In this document: one piece after another, positions 25,544 through 36,989 of the stretch
Layout of the letters: every line of letters starts with the position of its first letter
How positions within the stretch are numbered: the first letter of the stretch is position 1
Origin: Berberis thunbergii
Lineage: Eukaryota > Streptophyta > Magnoliopsida > Ranunculales > Berberidaceae
Assembly (NCBI GenBank): GCA_003290165.1
Contig: QNQO01002073.1
Location: 1 to 64,000, forward strand
Direction: 5' to 3'
Length of the DNA stretch: 64,000 bases
Program-made: the position numbers and the translations under genes
Notes under the pieces: generated by a model
What the model was told of the DNA's origin: nothing
What the model saw: only the letters and a program-made list of their open reading frames with translations
Database searches by the model: none

Positions 25544-26781
25544 TAGGGGTAGGCACGAGATGGGATGGGACGAGATGAACCCGTCCCTATCCCATCTCGT
25601 TCATACGGGATTTGAAATCATCATAAAGGGAACCCAAATGACAATCTGGCGTGCTCAACTGGATGGCCCCGTGAGCATTCAGCCGAGGGAAAGTCAGCAG
25701 ATGGACCACCAGTGGAGTCAACCGAAGGTCAACTTCCTTCATCCTTCATACGGGATCAATACAGGACGGGATGGGACGAGATCGATAAACCCATCCCTAT
25801 CCCATCCCGTTCATACGGGATCGATACGGGACGGGACGAGATCAGCATGCTCTGATTATATGTATTTCATTTTCTTTAATCAATCTCATAATTTGGTTGC
25901 TTGCACTCGTCTGTGTTAGACTTCAAAGCATTCCACACTTGCAAATTGCTTGTTCTTGAAGAAGAAACTCATATGCATCCAACAGTGCATTTCAATCTTG
26001 AACAGTATATTTGAGCAAGTTTAAACAAACATAATGTACACAACGCAAAGAATAACACTCAGTTTTACCCTTGCATAGGTATCTGAGCTACCAGTGACAA
26101 AAACCGTTCCGCTAGCATTATATGCACAACACAATATTTGGTGGCTTGGTGGATCAGTACTAGTTGAGGGAACAGTGCTAGTTGAGAGCGTGGTGCTAGT
26201 TGAGGGACCATTGCTCTTCCCTGCATATAATTACAAGTTAAGATTTCAGTTACCAAATTCCAAAAACCCCAGCCAACCAACCAACCAAAACACATTATGT
26301 AAACTTGAAACAAACCAGTGATAGCATCTGAAGGCTTTGGAATGTAAATGCGAGGACTAGCATAGGTATTCCTAATATCCCAGATACGACATGTTCCATC
26401 ATCTGATGATCTAGTAGCTAGGAAGATAATAGAAAAAAAATCAGATACAAATTGAACTTTGGGAGAGTTTAATATTCATGTAGTAATTATGTAATAGGTA
26501 ACTGCAAAAAATATGCTACTAAACCTGCATTGTAGGTATTTCTAAATGTTTAAATGGCAGAAAGGTGAGGGATGTATTCTAGAAAATACTCATCAATACC
26601 AGAGTGAAAAATTAGCTTGGGACGGGACGGTGTTGGCAGTATTGAAAATATTCATCTCATCCCATTCTAGATCGAGACGGGATGAAATTATTCAATCCCA
26701 TTAAGACCTGGAAAAATCAGGACGGGACGGGATCGGGATCGGGATCTGGATCTGGATTGCAGGATGGGATGCCCAGCCCTA
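25544..26781 (-). mobile_element. hAT-like element nested in CACTA element 1
   Basis: Starts TAGGGGTAGGCACGAGATGG and ends GCCCAGCCCTA (complement TAGGGCTGGGCATCCCATCC). Flanks GGTTGAAG (25536-25543) and GGATGGAG (26782-26789) match at six of eight positions, as an eroded 8-bp hAT duplication would. It splits the right subterminal repeat block of the CACTA into 25020-25520 and 26790-27200. Its ends are rich in GGGACGGGATGGGACGAGAT repeats (25555-25850, 26610-26770). It carries WD40-gene exons. Confidence 0.6.
26069..26417 (-). pseudogene. Captured bromodomain/WD40 (BRWD-type) gene exons
   Basis: Two exons: 26316-26417 (RSSDDGTCRIWDIRN, SPRIYIPKPSDAIT; acceptor CTAG, donor GTTTGT) and 26069-26220 (GKSNGPSTSTTLS, PPSHQILCCAYNASGTVFVT, GSSDTYAR; donor GTAAAA). 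They match the WD40 region of plant BRWD/PHIP-like WD40-bromodomain proteins, where SSDDGTCRIWDAR..SPRIYIPRPSD is followed by PPQSHQIFCCAFNANGTVFVTGSSD. A short STSTTLSTSTVPSTST expansion is unusual. Open frame, correct splice phase. Carried by the nested hAT-like element. Confidence 0.82.
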
Positions 26782-27399
26782 GGATGGAGAGTTTTTTTTA
26801 TCTTGCCCGGCGCTTTGAAGACGAAGCGCCGGTAATAGCTGTCATTCCCGGCGCTTTCACTGAAACGCCGGTCTAGGTCACTCTGTACCGGCGCTTCACT
26901 ACAAACGCCGACATTGTTCACTCTTTACCGGCGCTTAATTACATCTAATACGGCGTTTTCAAAAAAAAAAAAACTATTTTAGTTTTTATCATTACCGGTG
27001 CTTCGGTGAATAAACGCCGGTATTGGTATCTTTATACCGGCGCTTCACTCCCAAAACGCCGGTTTAGGTCGCTCTTTACCGGCGCTTTAGTAAAAACGCC
27101 GGCAGTGTTTTACGCCCAGTTTATTACCGGCGCTTGATATCCTAAACGCCGTTATTGATTCTGTTTTACCGGCGCTTCCTTTGAAACGCCGCCTTGAGAG
27201 TGCCGTTTTAGACTTCGTTTTTTGTAGTGTCTCCAAACCTAAAATAGCAAATAACCCCTACCAAGATTCAATATTCACTTATTTAATAGGAAACCCAACA
27301 AAGAATCTGTCAAAAAATCTAAGTTTCAACCCCTTAAATTCCTGAAACTAAATAACCATAGAAATCAAGCATGTGGGTGATAAGGAATTGACTCTGAAC

Positions 27400-27884
27400 T
27401 AGCATGTATTATGTGTGACAGAGATCTAAGAAGGCAAGAACAAGAAGAGCAATACAAGAGAACTAGTAGGGGGTTCTGAGGGTCGAGCCTCTCTGCCCTG
27501 GCAGTCAGCTCCACGTTAACCGCACCACCTCCTTTAGTCCACTGAGAACTAGCAGGGGCTTGACTCTCCTGTGCTTCTCTCTGCCCTCATCCGGAGACGA
27601 AGGCCTGTGATGCTCCTGATCTCCATTAGCGGGTAGAGGGTTTTGTCATTTGAGAGTCTCCACCGCTTTGGCTATCTAATGTATTTGAGACGACATCATA
27701 TCTATCCTGGTGCGGGGGTGTGAGCCTTTTGCCCGTGTGTAACCGAAACCGTTGAAAGCGTTGGTATAGTGCCAGTCTGAGCGTTTGACGTGTTCCCTTG
27801 TTCTCTGTTGTTGCGTGATCTTGTTGTCACCATCTCTCTATATGAAATGTTAGGAACTTTGTCGGTCCCCATGGACGGTGCCAA
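27400..27884 (-). pseudogene. Tat-like Ty3/gypsy gag start and PBS
   Basis: The complement of 27866-27883 (TGGCACCGTCCATGGGGA) resembles the TGGCGCC..GTGGGGA primer-binding site of Tat/Athila-type elements. Just downstream on the minus strand an ORF begins MVTTRSRNNREQGNTSNAQ (Met near 27833), in the style of gag N-termini. It breaks after about 45 residues and seems to continue in another frame to about 27400 (SQAPASSQWTKGGGAVNVEL). The rest of the element is missing. Confidence 0.6.
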
Positions 27885-29215
27885 ATTGATGCAGTCATTT
27901 TTTGCTTTCTGCTTTGACCTAGTCCTGCTAACCTACTGACCTGCACAAGGAACGCACATGAGCCATGGACCACCGTTGTGGTGGCCGATGGCACTTTAAT
28001 GCTAAAGTCAGACAGGGATTTGATGAACGTATGATGCTGTAAAGAGGGAATTTGTAATGTACCTTAGCTTACCAACCTCATGTCTTATTTATAGTACAGA
28101 AGTCCTAGTTGAACCAAGCCATCGATGGCGTAGTTTAGGAATGAGATATTTGTGGAGATCTTTCTCTAATTAGGAGTCGTGATGTAGATGTGAATTTCCA
28201 TGTTAGCCCTATGCTTCTAGATATGCGAAAGATAGTTCCCAATCTCAGGGTAATCCGTAAAAGGAAGTTTCCATGTGTGATATGTACTCTGGTATTTACT
28301 TCCTAGTTGGAAGCGAAAAGTTGTTGTAATTGCCCGTCCGAAGTTGATCATCGAGATACTTGCCTTAGCAGGGCTTACGAGTATTGAGGATAGATGTGAG
28401 CAGTGTTCTAAAAATCGCTAGGCGCTGGACTGGCGGCGAGCAGGTGCCTAGCGCCCAGTGGTCTAGGCAGTCTTAGGTTTTGTATTATAACTTTAATAAT
28501 TTACAAAAGTTAAGCATAATACCTTATCAATTACATCCAATTTAATGCCAAGATACATATGCAAAATTTAAAAACATGAAAAATTAACAATCATGAACAA
28601 AATTTATTAAAACTCAAATAACTAAAGTAGGTCATGATGGGTACTTTATATAAAATGGAATCTGTGAACAAATATCCAAACTTACTCTTTTATTTTTCTT
28701 CAAATTTCATGAATAACCTCAGTCATGTTTGATAGCATCTACATTAGTAAAATTGGTACCGGCAGATGCTTTGAGAATTCCATTAAGTAATCATCATTTG
28801 CTTCATTTAGACATATACTGAATAAAAAACAATTAAATAGTTTATTTCTAAAAAAGATGAAAGAAAAATAAAATAAGAACACAATCAGCCGTATTAAAAA
28901 ATAATAAAAAAATAAAAATAAAAATCGCCTAGGCCGCCCAGACTGTCCAGAACCGCCTAGGCTGCCCGCCCAGCCATTAATCTGGGCAGTTTCCACCTTC
29001 TAGCGCCTAGGCGTCGCCTAGGCCGATTTTTTGAACATTGGATGTGAGACGCATGGGCTTACCAAGTCGTAAGAGTTTGGGTCCGTTTGGCGAACTGCAT
29101 TGGGCGAGCTTAGAATCGCTTGGGCCGGATCAGTGTTGGGCTAACACAATAGGGTCTGTAATTTCTTGAGATCATCATGACACGTGTATGGCTCAGAGAT
29201 GTGACCGTTTTGATG
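27885..29215 (-). mobile_element. Tat-like LTR, split by MITE
   Basis: Homologous to 4600-4925: CACATGAGCCATGGACCACC, the GTCAGACAGGGATTTGATGA region, and the TATA-like element in TGTCTTATTTATAGTAC (complement TATAAATAAGACA, about 28082-28095). The LTR continues on both sides of the MITE at 28401-29040, since the MITE duplicates GATGTGAG. The upstream end may lie near TGTTGGGCTAACACA (about 29132-29146), but no matching duplication was found. Confidence 0.55.
28401..29040. mobile_element. hAT-type MITE, copy 2, with perfect 8-bp TSD
   Basis: A 640-bp element starting CAGTGTTCTAAAAATCGCTA and ending CCGATTTTTTGAACATTG (complement CAATGTTCAAAAAATCGG). Flanked by GATGTGAG on both sides (28393-28400, 29041-29048). 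CAG/TG ends with an 8-bp duplication are diagnostic of hAT. Same family as 2848-3505. No coding capacity: the 85-residue minus-strand ORF is a chance frame also present, decayed, in copy 1. Confidence 0.92.
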
Positions 29216-30985
29216 TATCATCAACTCCAATAGTTTGATGGCCACTTGGAAGTAATGCAAGCTCCCAAGTGTTGTTCTTCTCAATGCCTTGAATTTCCTC
29301 CTCCATGGCTTGTATTTATTTCTCATCTTTCACAGATTCTTCAAAACTCAAAATCTCATCATTAAAGAACAAGCAAAATAAATTCTCGTCTTCTAGCCTT
29401 TCAGTTTCTTCATAGAAATCCATGATGATTCGATGTCTCCGAGGGCCTTCACATGAGCTAGATGAAGGAGAGGATGATGATGTTGTTGTAGAAAATGATG
29501 TTGGTGTTTTTGGAGGTTTCATTTTGCCTCGGGGTTCTTGAATTAGAGTTTTTTCTTCATCAAAGTAAGGGAGAAAATCATAAGTCGCTTCATCTTGTGT
29601 ACTCCAATCCCATGTTGCATTTTCTTCAAATTCAACATCTCTGCTAATCATGACTTTGTTGTTGCTTGGATTGAAGAAATTGTATCCTTTTGAGTTCTCA
29701 TCGTAGCCAATAAACAAAACATTTTTGCTCCTAGCATCAAGCTTTGATCTTTCTTGATCCAAAACTTGAACATAGGCAATAGACCCAAACACTCTCTAGT
29801 GTGACACATTTGGTTTCCATCCACTCCATGTTTCTTGGTGCGTTACGTCCTTCAAACTTTTGGTAGGTGAACAGTTAGAGAGATAAAATGCACATGCAAC
29901 TGTTTCGGCCCAGAACTCTTTTGTCATCGACTTGCTTTTCAACATGGTTCTTGCCATATTGAGGATTGTTCGATTCTTCCTTTAGACGACACTATTTTTC
30001 TTGTGGCAATCTAGGAACGGTTATGAAACGGTGAATTCCATGCATCTCACAAAAGGCCTTGAATTTGTTGGAAGTGAACTCTCCACCTCTATCGTTTCTT
30101 GGAGATTTGATTTTGTAGCCACATTGTTTTTCAACAAGAGCTTTAAACTTTTTGAATGCCTCAAAAGCCTTACTATTTTGCTTCAATAAGTACACCCATT
30201 TTTTCTTGAATAATCATAAATAAAAACACAAGAAGTAAGAGCTTTTACCAAGAGATGAAGACTTTATTGGACCACAAACATCCGCATAAATAAGTAGAAG
30301 TGGCTCGATAGCTCTTGAGTTGGATTGTTTGAGAAAACTCTTTCTTGAATGGTTGCCAAGTAAACAAGCTTCACATAATTTATCAGGGTGATCAGTTGTT
30401 GGAATACCTTTCACCATCTTCTTTGCTCCCAAGTCTTTAAGCCCTCCAAAATTTAGATGCCCATATCTCATGTGCCAAATCCATGATGAATATTTAACAC
30501 ACATCTTCAAACACATGGCTCCTACGGTTTTCATATTCAACACAAACATGCAATTTCTTGTCATACAAACCTTAGCAATAAGATTCCCTTCTTTATCTCT
30601 AAGCCAAAGAAAGCGTTCTTCCGTGTTTATTTTGCAACCACTCTCCATAAGTTGCTCAATACTCAAAATATAATTTTTCATTTTAGGAATGTAATAAACA
30701 TTAGGTAAAATTTTATGGCTCTCATTCTTTGTCTCAAATAATCGCACATTGCTTGTCGCTTTGGTGTCAAGTTCCACAAATTTGCTTTTATCGTCCGTCA
30801 AGTGGTTGCTAGCTCCATTGTTTACGTACCACAAACTATTATCACCATGGACTTCTTCCTTATACGCAAGGAATAATGCGGACTCCTCCACATCTTCCTT
30901 ATGCATGATGAGCTTTGTCTTTTTTTATACGTTCTTGGTTTGACATTCCCAATAATAGTGTCCATATCTTCCATAAAAATAATAT
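29150..30985 (-). pseudogene. Ty1/copia pol: protease, integrase, start of RT
   Basis: Minus-strand copia polyprotein. In order: degenerate zinc knuckle (YYFYGRYGHYYWECQTK), protease WYVNNGASNHLT (usual catalytic D[ST]GAS now NNGAS), GAG-pre-integrase (WHMRYGHLNFGGLKDLG, LCEACLLGNHSRKSF), integrase (NDRGGEFTSNKFKAF; C-terminal FGSIAYVQVLDQERSKLDAR, LFIGYDENSKGYNFFNP) and the first RT block (EEEIQGIEKNNTWEL), where homology stops near 29215. Several stops and frameshifts. Its gag is 17 kb away at 47.9-48.5 kb because two LINEs and a CACTA lie between. Confidence 0.9.
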
Positions 30986-31978
30986 TCAATTTGTTTTAAT
31001 TAACCTCCAGAGGGGAGGGGCAACTATGGGATGTCAGACCTTTATTAATATAATAAAAACCATGTACACCTTGTCGGGGGTACATTACGACTTTACCCCG
31101 AATTAAGACCGGATTAAAAATCTAACATAATCACTCAAAAAGACCTTGCTAAACAAAGAAAAGCTTGAACTCACTGAAAAACTATCAAACAAACAAAGTA
31201 AAACTATATCTCTTACACCCTTGAAATACCAATAAGCCAAACCAAACCAACTTGAAATCACAACCGCAACCAACAAGCACCAGTTCCAGCACCTAAAATC
31301 ACGTCCATACTGCTCTGTGCAACCTAGCTGTCTAGCACCTAGCACCTATGAACATAACAAAACTTTGCAAAAACCACAGCAACATCTTGGCCTGCCCCAA
31401 GTCGCCGAGCCCATCTTGGACTATCCCAACCTCGCCAAAAACTAAACACAACATCCCCGCAGCATCTTGGCCTGCCTCAAACTGAAAACAAGCCACAACT
31501 TGGGCTGCCCCAAGAAACCAAACCTCACCACACACACTGTTGCCAAGTCCAAGAACCTGTCATTTAGCAATACACACATATGGAGTCTGACACCTGTCCA
31601 AGAGCACCAGGCCAGCAATTCTATTAAGATATCCGTCTGTCCGAACACCCGTGTCAAGCCATCCTTTTGATCTCTATTGGCTAGTGCATCCGCCACCGCG
31701 TTTGCTTCCCTAAATATATGCATGCACTCAATCCGCATATCTTCTTGTAGCCTTTTAATATCTAACCAGACATTCTCTAAATACCACGGAATTTTATAAT
31801 CCTTGTAAAACCAGCCACATACAATTTTAGAGTGTCTTTGAATAATCACTCTCCAGCATCCGAGCCTATTACACAACCGCAACCCCTCCAAAACTGCAAG
31901 CACCTCCGCTCTATTGTTAGAGCTTGTTCCAAGCATAATTTGCTTAGCCGCAAGACAATTACCCCAATGATTTCTAAT
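30986..31978 (-). mobile_element. LINE copy D, 3' part (RNase H end and 3' UTR)
   Basis: Conserved tail complement (AACCTCCAGAGGGGAGGGGC, CCTTTATTAATATAATAAAA) at 30999-31050, then 3' UTR. From 32011 down to about 31590 lies the second part of the RNase H domain on the minus strand (SSNNRAEVLAVLEGLRLCNR, HIFREANAVADALANRDQK). The frame is cut at 31979 by the CACTA element and resumes at 37557. Inserted in the copia element. Confidence 0.88.
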
Positions 31979-32344
31979 CACTACTACAAATATTAGCTTA
32001 GGTAACGCCACTTAGATAGCGCTTTTTTAAAGAGCTATCAAAGTGGGCACTAGGATAGCGCTTATTTGTCTTAAAAAAAAAAAAAAAAAAACACTACAAT
32101 AGCGCTTTTAATTTTTTTTTTCAGTTAAGCGCTATCTTAGTTATGTCTTAGATAACGCTTTAAAAAACGCTATGAGAAAAAACGTTACCAAAGCTACCAT
32201 AGCGCTTTTAAAGTGCTTGCATAGCGCTTCCAAAGCGCTATGCTACTTACATTTAGGATAGCGCTTCCGAATAAAAGCGGGAGATCAAATACATAAAACC
32301 GCTTATTATTTCACCCAAATTTTTAAAAGCCCGCTTGATCTAAC

Positions 32345-33417
32345 CTAGAAGGGGAGAACAACGCCTCCTCTCTCCCGTCCCCCCTCTGTGCGTAGCTCTG
32401 CCTCCCTCTCTCTCTCCCTGCTCCCTATCTCCATTGCTCTCACTCTCTCCATTGCTCTCCCTGCCTCCCTCGCTCCACCGCTCTCACTCTCTCTCGCTTT
32501 CGAGCTTTGGGGGTTATGCAGGCCTCTAACTGAACCTTCCCTCCCACTCGCAACCCTCTTCTTCTGTGGAGGTAACTTGTCTTCTCTTCGAACCAAACTC
32601 CAACTCATTAGCTCTGATGCACTCAGATTCTTCAATCCTTCTCTTTCCGTCCATCTCGCCTTTCACTCCTTCATCTTCTCCACCACCCCAAACTCTAACT
32701 CCTTGTTGGGGATTAGGGTTTTACTTGATGAATATTTGGTGGTGATTGCAGGTTAAGAGTGAGTTGTTGCAGAGATTTAAGATGTTTTGTTTGCAGATTG
32801 AAGTGTCCTAAAAGGGTTTGATTTGTGGATGATTTGGATTCAATTTGGACTGAATTTGCTTCATACGAGTGGTAAAGTTGCACTCTTTTCATTTTTTTGG
32901 GGGTTATGTTGAAGAGTTTGTTTGTAGAGGGTTTGAGATGAATCCGTATGTGTAGATGTGCAAGAGTCTGAATAAAGAAGGAATTTTGTGAAATTTCAAG
33001 ACTCCTTTTCATCAACCATATTTTTTTTAATCTGGTTGATGGGGAGTGTCCCATTGAGCACCAATGGTGCTTGGGAATTTCATAATCGAAGAACGCAGGA
33101 TGAAGATGAGGGAGGGTGTGAAGTTAATTGTCCGAGGCAGGAGGAGATGAAGAGTGGAGTAGTCAGGGAGGGGAAGGATGGTGTGGGGGAAAAGGATTTG
33201 AGAAATAACAAGAGTAATCAAAATGTAAATAATGGACACGTTGGTGAAGATGTACAGGCGCAAGTTTGTGTGCAGATACCGCTGAAGCTACCGCATGTTT
33301 CAGTTGTTTGTTGGGAAAGATTCCTCCCTCGCACCACCTTAAGGGTTCTCTTGGTGGAAAATGATGATTCAACCCGCCATCTGGTGTTTGCTCTACTTCG
33401 TAATTGTGGTTATGAAG
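32345..33417 (+). pseudogene. Captured PRR (pseudo-response regulator) 5' region and first coding exon
   Basis: Circadian-clock pseudo-response regulator of the PRR7/PRR3/PRR37 group (nuclear transcriptional repressor with pseudo-receiver and CCT domains). Coding exon 33039-33417 starts [20 protein letters not shown] and ends with the first strand of the pseudo-receiver: [36 protein letters not shown], then donor GTTAGT. The MGS start and [19 protein letters not shown] wording are specific to this group. Upstream, 32390-32510 is a CTCTC-rich stretch typical of 5' UTRs. The rest of the receiver and the CCT domain are absent. The exon itself is open. Confidence 0.88.
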
Positions 33418-33780
33418 GTTAGTTCTTCGTAATTGTGTTTACTATGTGAATTTTTTGAATTTGATGTTAACAATTTTCACTTGTGCAAAGAAAAAAAGAT
33501 GTCATGTTCTTCGCCAGCGTAAGGATGCTTGAGTTGATGTGAATTGTTCGAATTTGATGTTAACAATGCACTGGGAGTCGCCGCGTCTTTCCAGTTGGAA
33601 AACTTGAGTAAGAAACTCATCCCTTTTTTCTGTTGATGTTTGTCTGTTGTAAATTTGATTCCCATGCATTGTTCTATTATGCGATTTTGATTATAATGCT
33701 AAGATGGGATTTTTAGTTTATGTGACGTGGTTTATAATTTGGGGTCTTTTGATATGTGATGGTAGAGTACTTCAAAAAAT

Positions 33781-36229
33781 AGGATTGATAGAGACGATGC
33801 TGTGGATGCCATGCTTCGGTATGCTGATTCCGGTCTTACCACTTTTGACATGGCCGACCACTGTGAGTAAGCTAAAATCCTTGAACACTAACTTGTATGA
33901 TCATTCTATTTTCATATTACTTCTTCCATTTAGTTTCTTGTCATTGATTTGCCACGATATTGACATTATTTGCTGCCAGGGTAACTCTTCATTTGGTATC
34001 ATTTTGGCCACCATGTCTAACAATCTCGTGAAGGGTTATGATCTTTGATGTTGTAAACACTCATTATACAGCATGATTTTGAATTTACCATTTTAATTTT
34101 GTCGCTGAATGGACTAATGCCATCATAGAAGTGCATCAAGTCTTTACTCAAAGGCCATTTTACATCATTGGTTCAACTGGGAACTGAGATCATCTCACTG
34201 TCAATATGTTCTTATTTTTGTTTTCAACACAAAAAAGTTAATGATATTACTCGTAAGCACTATCCCCAGTTGAATGTTTAAACCTACCTTAAATTGGGCT
34301 TGTATCCTAACGTGCACCCTTTTTTGTTCATTTGTCTTGTTCTAGATTTATTTCCAATAATTGATAGCAATTTCAGTTAGTTTGCTTCTGCAGATGGGCC
34401 TGCTGAAGATCTGTATGGCATTTTCATCAATAAAGTACGCAGAGAGCGTCCGCCAGAATTTCTAGAACATATAAGAGGGTTAGTGCAACTTCTGTACTTG
34501 GAGTTCAAATAATTTAGTGGTTATTCTTCAAATTTATAGGAAGGAACAGTTCCTGCTATTTAGCACCATGCACGCATCTCTTCTTGTGCCATGAAAATCT
34601 CTTGTTGTAAATGCCATGAAAAAGTTGCATGGGTGAGAATGTTTTTTCTCCCATTTATATATGTCTCTTGCTATATTAGTGGAATTTCACTCGATTTGAC
34701 ATCTTGAATTGGAGGTCACAAGAAGCTCAAGACTGATTCTTCCCCTGATTTTTATACCTTTTCTCAACTTGTATATTCATGACTGAGGGCGATCTAGGTT
34801 TGTTACAAGAATGTTCACTGGAGTGTTGCAAGCTGGGTTCTCTCATATGTTTTGTCTCTTTCTTCAAGCAAAATCATTATTAGTATGGGGAAAATAAAAT
34901 TTTGTTAGTAATGGTTGGATTAACTTAACTTCTTTTTTTTTTTTTTTTTTTTCTTCTATGGGTTTATATTTCAGTCTTACTAAATGGGTGCCACCTTCAG
35001 TTAAAATCACCAGTAGCTATGTGCGCAAGAGCATTGATGTTTCAAGGAAGAGAATGGACGTTGCTTCTTTGGACATGCTTCAGTTTCACTGGTATTTTTC
35101 TGTCTCCAGCTGTTCACTGGATGCATAGATATACACTGGTATTTTCCTGTTTCCAGCTGTTCACTAGACACACAGATATACAGTAAAACCTCTCTGTAGT
35201 AATAATATTGGGACCCACCAATTTTACTATACGGAGGTTATAAATTAATGGAGGTGTAGTTACAAAATTAGTTCAAACACTGTGGAGGTGTAGTTACATT
35301 GTGGAGTTTATTCCTATTTATAACTGGCCCAAACTGGGACTGCAATCTTTTATGACTACATGGAGGTTATTCCGATATAGAGTATCACTATAAAGAGGTT
35401 TTTACTGGGTTTTCAATGATTATTTGAAACATAAGTTAATGCCTCATTGATGGCACAAATATGATGAGCAGCCAGTTGAAAGTTACTCCAAGTTAATTTC
35501 AGTATTTTATATGCATCTGCAGCACCCATGTTTAAACTCAACTCAATATGTACTACAGTAGTTCTTAAATGAATTTTGTGTTAAGTTCAACATTTGTACG
35601 TGAATGTGATGCATTTTCAACTTATACATGTTGGTGTTGTTTTGGGACATTGGTTGCTCTCTTTGAGTAATTAATTCGTTATCCATGTTCCAAATTTTTT
35701 GTGATACAAATGATGCCTCAGTTGCAAAACTAAAAGTCTGAATATGTGCGCTCCTGATAAATATAAACCCTATATTGCATACTATATCAAGTTTGGACGG
35801 ATCGTCTGTCTTCTCATTTACTATGTATCCATAACATGCAGATGATTTTATTCCGTCTTCTTTACATTTATTATTCCGTCAGAAATCCCTACCTATTTGG
35901 GGTTGTAGTTGTAAAAGTGTTTCACTGCTTCTGTGATTCAAGTTGGTTCCACAAAATGTAGAGGTTTATGACTTATTGTTCATTTCTACCTGAAACAGGT
36001 GGGATTACTCCAACCCTGGATACCTTGATGCTCTTAAACATCTCACAGATCTAAAAGAAGAAGGTTAGTGATGGTTCTGCTCTTTCCCTACTGAGATTCA
36101 TACATTCTATTAACTGGATATCTTGGGGAGAGATATGTAGGTAAAATCAAGACAGTGGCTTTGACAAACTTTGACACTGAGAGGTTACAGATTATCCTGG
36201 AAAATGGGATCCCAGTTGTTAGCAACCAG
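33781..36229 (+). pseudogene. Captured aldo/keto reductase gene fragment, five exons
   Basis: NAD(P)-linked aldo/keto reductase of a plant-type family. Exons: 33781-33862 (RIDRDDAVDAMLRYADSGLT, FDMADH), 34394-34478 (GPAEDLYGIFINKVRRERPP), 34975-35091 (LTKWVPPSVKITSSYVRKSI, DMLQFHW), 35999-36063 (WDYSNPGYLDALKHLTDLKE) and 36141-36229 (GKIKTVALTNFDTERLQIIL, GIPVVSNQ). The D-MADH-Y region is the usual AKR active-site stretch (D and Y of the tetrad; K from LTKW). All internal GT/AG junctions and phases are intact and no stop was found. N-terminal and C-terminal coenzyme-binding parts are missing. Confidence 0.88.
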
Positions 36230-36318
36230 GTTAATTACCCAATAAAACATTCTTTCTTAGTTTCCTTCGTTATTGGCTGTTCATTGACTTTTCTTATTTT
36301 TCTTTTTGAATGATTAAG

Positions 36319-36985
36319 ATTCCGGACTTGTTGAATTGGTTTGGGTGGTGCACATGGGATGCATTCTATACAAGCATACCTCTAGGAATTTAAGGAGTGT
36401 TTGTTCTCTTATCACATACAAGAAAATCGTCTTTTTTGAATGTGATGACCATATATCTTGTGACTTTGTGTTTTTAGTGCAAAGCGGACAGCTGTAATAA
36501 GAGCATCAGATGATTTCTGGCCAAAAGATCCAGCATCTCATACGATTCATATTGCATCTGTTGCTTACAACACTGTCTTCCTTGGGGAGTTTATGCAGCC
36601 AGATTGGGACATGTTTCATGTGAGCTAAACCATAACTTTCTTGATTGTTTGTCTTAACTTTGTTTTATTTTCGATCTAAGAACACCATTTTAACGAAATG
36701 TGTTTTACACCAGAGCCTTCATCCAATGGCTGAATACCATGGAGCAGCTCGCGCAATTGGAGGTTGTGCTATTTATGTCAGGTATCATGATCTTCTAAAG
36801 TTTCTATGTTCTGTGCCAATGGACAACTCAATATGTGTCGATTCTTATCTTTGGTATTGTTTCATGCAGTGACAAGCCTGGGCACCATGACTTCAACTTA
36901 TTGAAGAAGCTGGTACTTCCTGATGGATCCATATTGAGGGCCAAACTTCCAGGAAGACCTACAAGGGATTGCAGAATAATTAATT
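36319..36985 (+). pseudogene. Captured raffinose-synthase-family (galactinol-sucrose galactosyltransferase-like) exons
   Basis: Pieces of a GH36 raffinose synthase/seed-imbibition protein (SIP) gene. 36319-36390 reads IPDLLNWFGWCTWDAFYTSI and hits a stop (36391-36393). Later exons: 36478-36619 ([37 protein letters not shown]; donor GTGAGC), 36714-36781 ([20 protein letters not shown]; donor GTATCA) and 36870-36974 ([33 protein letters not shown]), where the cargo ends. The RASDDFW aspartate belongs to the GH36 active site. The segment between WDAF and RASDDFW is deleted. Confidence 0.9.
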
Positions 36986-36989
36986 AGGT

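Larger units (their letters stand above)
20731..27229 (-). mobile_element. CACTA transposon, complete ends (element 1), gene-capturing
   Basis: A 6499-bp element beginning CACTACAACAAATTTATTTT and ending ..CGTTTTTTGTAGTG (complement CACTACAAAAAACG), flanked by the 3-bp target duplication TCT (20728-20730, 27230-27232). Subterminal repeats AAGCGCCGG / CCGGCGCTT fill about 20750-21150 and, at the other end, 25020-25520 and 26800-27200. The interior carries a transposase-associated domain remnant, annexin exons and other exon pieces on the minus strand, plus a nested hAT-like element. The transposase itself is destroyed, so the element could move only if helped. Confidence 0.9.

Noticed and set aside
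32388..32756. 122-residue Ser/Leu-rich ORF
   Set aside because: Translation of a CTCTC-rich leader upstream of the PRR exon; more likely 5' UTR.
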